Assembly: GCF_009870785.1 (NCBI RefSeq) | Contig: NZ_WTWX01000003.1 | Coordinates: forward strand, 159,133-223,132 | Direction: 5' to 3' | Source of the DNA: Paenibacillus sp. An7 | GTDB taxonomy: Bacteria; Bacillota; Bacilli; Paenibacillales; Paenibacillaceae | DNA length: 64,000 bases | Shown here: positions 61,826 through 64,000 of the stretch, piece by piece | How the letters are laid out: each line of letters starts with the position of its first letter | Numbering within the stretch: the first letter of the stretch is position 1 | Notes under the pieces: model-generated | Told to the model about the DNA's origin: nothing | What the model saw: only the letters and a program-made list of their open reading frames with translations | Database searches by the model: none | Position numbers and translations under genes: made by a program

Positions 61826-62140
61826 TCAGCCAATAAGTTTCAGTCCAACAGCGGAACAGAGAATCATGGTAATGAATAGTAAACGTTTGGCTTCCTTGGG
61901 TTCACCAAATATGAACATACCGACAAGTGTACTTCCTACGGTACCAATCCCTGTCCATACGGCGTAAGCTGTACCCATGGAGAGGGTCTGCATCGCATAA
62001 GAAAGAAGAGAGAAACTGAGGAGGAAACTAAGCCCCATGAGCAGCAGATATTTTTTGCCTTTCCCTGTCGTAAGTCCCTTAATCCCAATGACTCCAATAA
62101 TTTCACTCATTCCTGCGAGAACGACTGCTAACCATGCCAT
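61826..62140 (-). CDS. SMR-family multidrug efflux subunit (YvdR/YkkD-like)
   Basis: 104 residues with four membrane helices (small multidrug resistance). The conserved Glu of TM1 is in AGMSEIIGVIGIKG, and the GTAYAVWTGIGTVGSTLVG block is diagnostic. It starts immediately after the stop of the partner subunit gene (TAG then ATG), with AAGGAGG about 10 bases upstream inside the partner. The pair very probably forms a heterodimeric antiporter for cationic drugs or guanidinium-type compounds. Confidence 0.9.
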   Translation of the reverse strand: MAWLAVVLAGMSEIIGVIGIKGLTTGKGKKYLLLMGLSFLLSFSLLSYAMQTLSMGTAYAVWTGIGTVGSTLVGMFIFGEPKEAKRLLFITMILCSAVGLKLIG

Positions 62141-62500
62141 CTAGACAGCACCTCCTTGTGGAGACGAAGACTCTGCCTTGGAAGACTCGTCCGTAACCAG
62201 CTTGAGTCCGATCACTCCCACAAGCAAAAGCGCGATCAATAGAACTTTTGTGATACGGAAGGGTTCCCCAAATAGGAGCATTTCAGTTATAACGGTCCCT
62301 GCTGTACCGAGACCTGTAAATACGGCATATACGGTGCCGACTGGAAGTTTTCTGGACGCTTCAATGATAAGCCAGAAGCTAGCCGCAATGGATAATAAGG
62401 TTCCAATCCATTCCAGCGGGGTCGAGGCGTGCTTAAGACCAGATACCCATAGGACCTCAATAACCCCTCCAAGCACAACAAATAACCAGTAGCGATTCAT
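62141..62500 (-). CDS. SMR-family multidrug efflux subunit (YvdS/YkkC-like)
   Basis: 119 residues, four membrane helices plus a polar C-terminal tail (about 105-119), longer than its partner as in YkkC/YvdS. The TM1 Glu is in LGGVIEVLWVSGLKHA, and PVGTVYAVFTGLGTAGTVITE is the signature. ATG 62500 overlaps the TetR gene stop by 4 bases and has AAGGAG eight bases upstream. The TetR-SMR-SMR order matches B. subtilis yvdT-yvdS-yvdR. Confidence 0.9.
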   Translation of the reverse strand: MNRYWLFVVLGGVIEVLWVSGLKHASTPLEWIGTLLSIAASFWLIIEASRKLPVGTVYAVFTGLGTAGTVITEMLLFGEPFRITKVLLIALLLVGVIGLKLVTDESSKAESSSPQGGAV

Positions 62501-63105
62501 GATGTAGACTCCTTTTTCTCGAATTGATGTATAATTCCTTTCCAAAATATAGGCCAAGCTGCCTGAAGCCTCTTTTGATAACGAGCCGAGTCCCCATAGA
62601 GTAGCTCTACGGATATCCCATCAATCAGTGTCATATAGGCAATGGCAAATTGCATGGCTTCTTCCTGAGAAAGCTCGCCGTCCCAAGCTTCTGATGCAAT
62701 AAACTTGGCGAGTGTTCTCTCTAGCCCGTCTAAGAAGGGATATACAATATCCATGACTTCCCTATATAAAGCTTGAGGAGGGAAATAAGACATCCGGAGT
62801 AGGAATCTGCCTGCATCTTGAGATTCAAATTCTTCTTGAATCCAGTCAAGTAATCCTCGCAGCCTAAGCTCCAGTGGTGTTCCAAGATTTTTTTGCTCCT
62901 GAAAAAAGGTAAGGATTCTCCTGCGTTCCAGCCCGAATACATAGCGTACGACATGAAGGAATAAATCCTCCTTGTTTTTATAATGCGCATAGATAGAAGG
63001 CTTCTTAATCCCGACTTCCTCGGCGATTTTTCGTAGCGAAGCTCCTTCGTACCCTTCACGAGCGAACTGGGTTAGAGCCACTTGTTTAATAGAGGTTGAA
63101 CTCAT
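62497..63105 (-). CDS. TetR-family regulator of the SMR pair (YvdT-like)
   Basis: 202-residue repressor: helix-turn-helix ASLRKIAEEVGIKKPSIYAH (about 23-42), then a helical ligand-binding domain. It is first in the operon with two SMR subunit genes, overlapping the next by 4 bases, so it probably represses the efflux pair and releases on binding a pump substrate. AGGTGA precedes the ATG. A perfect 14-bp palindrome lies 15 bases upstream. Confidence 0.9.
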   Translation of the reverse strand: MSSTSIKQVALTQFAREGYEGASLRKIAEEVGIKKPSIYAHYKNKEDLFLHVVRYVFGLERRRILTFFQEQKNLGTPLELRLRGLLDWIQEEFESQDAGRFLLRMSYFPPQALYREVMDIVYPFLDGLERTLAKFIASEAWDGELSQEEAMQFAIAYMTLIDGISVELLYGDSARYQKRLQAAWPIFWKGIIHQFEKKESTS

Positions 63106-63119
63106 TTTCTATCACCTAC

Positions 63120-63133
63120 CTAACGATCGTTAG
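63120..63133. promoter_or_regulatory. TetR operator of the SMR operon
   Basis: CTAACGATCGTTAG, a perfect 14-bp palindrome in the -15 to -30 region before the TetR start; typical TetR/AcrR-type operator spacing. Confidence 0.7.
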
Positions 63134-63215
63134 TTTAATGTATTTTTTCACAACAGTATGTCGTTGTCAACCTTCTCTTAGCTCATATTGACCGGCATAG
63201 CATCTGGACAAACAT

Positions 63216-63242
63216 AACAAAAACCCGCTTTCACAGCGGGTT
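63216..63242 (-). terminator. Terminator of the phospholipase D-family gene
   Basis: AACCCGCT/AGCGGGTT 8-bp stem with a five-base loop; on the minus strand it is followed by TTTTG. Confidence 0.85.
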
Positions 63243-63310
63243 CTAGACTGTAGACATATGAACAAGTGACATACATAGCGGGTTATCGCCTTATTTTAGT
63301 GAAAGATGAG

Positions 63311-64000
63311 TTAGAACGTAGTGAAACCAAGAGAGTACTGCAGTTTATATAACATATCTTTGAAAAATGGGATATCATCCTTATATTCGGCTAGATCAAG
63401 AGTGAATTCGGCATCCTCATTCGTCCACAGACGCTCAAAGTATTGATTCATTTGGGTAACGAGTTTACTGTCTCCGGGAGCTTCCATATAAAGATCATTC
63501 TCCAGATTATAATTATTTAGATTGCGCGGCGTAAAATTAGTTGATCCTCCCAAAATCAGCTGGGGTCCGCTGCTTCGCGATAGATACAGAAGTTTGGTAT
63601 GGTACTGTTCTTTGGTGGTATTGTACCACCTGATTTCAATGTTCCCCTCTGAGTTATCTGTGAGTTCCTGGGCAACGGGGCGATTGGGAATTCCTATTTT
63701 TTTCTGACCGAACGCATTTTCATTTGGGTCTAGAATCAGTTTTACCGCTGCTCCCCGTGAAGCAGCCTCAAGCAGTGCTGATTTGATATCACGGTCCGCC
63801 AGATAGAACATGCCCATCCAGAGGGTGTCTCCTTTTTTCGCTTCATTGATGAGGTTAACTGCGTATTCAGCAACCTTCCCTTCGGTCAGGTAACGAACTC
63901 TGATGGGACCTTGCACGTCTTCATGAGAAGGAGTAAAGGCCGGGAGTTGTCCTCCGCCTGAAATATTGAGGACCGCCTGTTCGGATTTGAGCATATCTCC
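63311..64000 (-). CDS. Phospholipase D-like domain protein, partial (N-terminus beyond window)
   Basis: The last 230 residues of a phospholipase D-superfamily protein; the frame is still open at the window end. It shows the end of one lobe (DTLWMGMFYLADRDIKSALL) and the second HKD motif as YHTKLLYLSR followed by GGSTNFTPRNL, with His and Lys and the GS-N pair intact. Two HKD motifs normally combine in one active site, so the first should lie upstream, outside the window. Family members cleave phosphodiesters (cardiolipin synthase, nucleases, lipases); which one is unclear here. Confidence 0.83.
   Translation of the reverse strand, partial: GDMLKSEQAVLNISGGGQLPAFTPSHEDVQGPIRVRYLTEGKVAEYAVNLINEAKKGDTLWMGMFYLADRDIKSALLEAASRGAAVKLILDPNENAFGQKKIGIPNRPVAQELTDNSEGNIEIRWYNTTKEQYHTKLLYLSRSSGPQLILGGSTNFTPRNLNNYNLENDLYMEAPGDSKLVTQMNQYFERLWTNEDAEFTLDLAEYKDDIPFFKDMLYKLQYSLGFTTF

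Noticed and set aside
62497..63140. ykkC-type guanidine riboswitch before the SMR genes
   Set aside because: The SMR genes directly overlap the TetR coding region, and the TetR leader is too short for the riboswitch.

Overview
The window reads as chromosomal DNA of a low-to-moderate GC, endospore-former-type Gram-positive bacterium, most likely a Paenibacillus or close relative (inference). The signs are strong AAAGGAGG-type ribosome binding sites with many GTG and TTG starts, sigma-A promoters, U-tailed hairpin terminators between most transcription units, and many proteins resembling Bacillus subtilis families (YkoW/DgcW, YvgN, YhfW, SwrC, YvdT-YvdS-YvdR, PerR, KatA). A copper amine oxidase N-terminal domain protein and a glutaminyl-tRNA synthetase also fit Paenibacillaceae. 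I see no rRNA, tRNA, insertion sequence, prophage or CRISPR array.

Layout. 0-2.7 kb: end of a spermidine/putrescine ABC operon (potB-potC-potD). 2.9-12 kb: a nitroreductase, an aldo/keto reductase, and three related flavoproteins (two 404-residue paralogues and a Rieske fusion) enclosing a PadR-HAAS-DUF4097 operon and a YrhK-like gene. 12.3-17.8 kb: a large GH3 glycosidase with a CBM6-like tail, then an MHYT-PAS-GGDEF-EAL cyclic-di-GMP enzyme. 17.8-18.3 kb: a decayed Abi-family (HEPN-like) fragment and a small promoter-terminator unit. 18.3-22.4 kb: a DUF438/hemerythrin/PAS protein, a MerR-methyltransferase fusion and a frameshifted SAH/MTA deaminase gene. 22.4-30 kb: an XRE/membrane pair, an aldo/keto reductase, a PerR-like regulator with an atypical orphan response regulator and catalase, a BlaI-M56 peptidase pair with DoxX, and a HemD-like protein. 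30-42 kb: CNNM transporter, ThuA protein, phasin-like/UbiB pair, aldehyde dehydrogenase, DEAD-box helicase, a Fur-boxed siderophore ATPase with an iron-sulfur protein, and an amidohydrolase. 42-49.9 kb: glutathione peroxidase, NADH oxidase, formate/nitrite channel, acetyltransferases and GlnRS. 50-57 kb: WYL regulator/hydrolase pair, MFS permease, MobA, YvgN-like reductase, copper amine oxidase-like secreted protein and a 1-phosphofructokinase-type sugar kinase. 57.4-63.1 kb: two drug-efflux operons (RND plus TetR; a paired SMR plus TetR). The window ends inside a phospholipase D-family gene.

The most interesting locus is 19.9-22.4 kb. A MerR DNA-binding domain is fused to a YrrT-like SAM-dependent methyltransferase domain. 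Its own promoter and that of the adjacent S-adenosylhomocysteine/methylthioadenosine deaminase gene both have the 19-bp -35/-10 spacer typical of MerR control. The two spacers carry nearly identical TTCACG-N3-CGTGA dyads (15 of 19 bases alike). This suggests an undescribed one-component sensor of SAM/SAH status that controls SAH/MTA disposal. The deaminase gene is broken by a one-base frameshift in this sequence.

A second theme is redox and anaerobic control. The NADH oxidase promoter has a perfect TGTGA-N6-TCACA site filling its -35/-10 spacer, as expected for Rex repression. The formate/nitrite channel has a related site centred at -41.5 from a candidate start, as expected for Fnr activation. 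A third such site lies near the hemerythrin gene. A 16-17-mer that I cannot assign to a known regulator recurs twice upstream of the hemerythrin gene and once upstream of an acetyltransferase gene at 46.2 kb.
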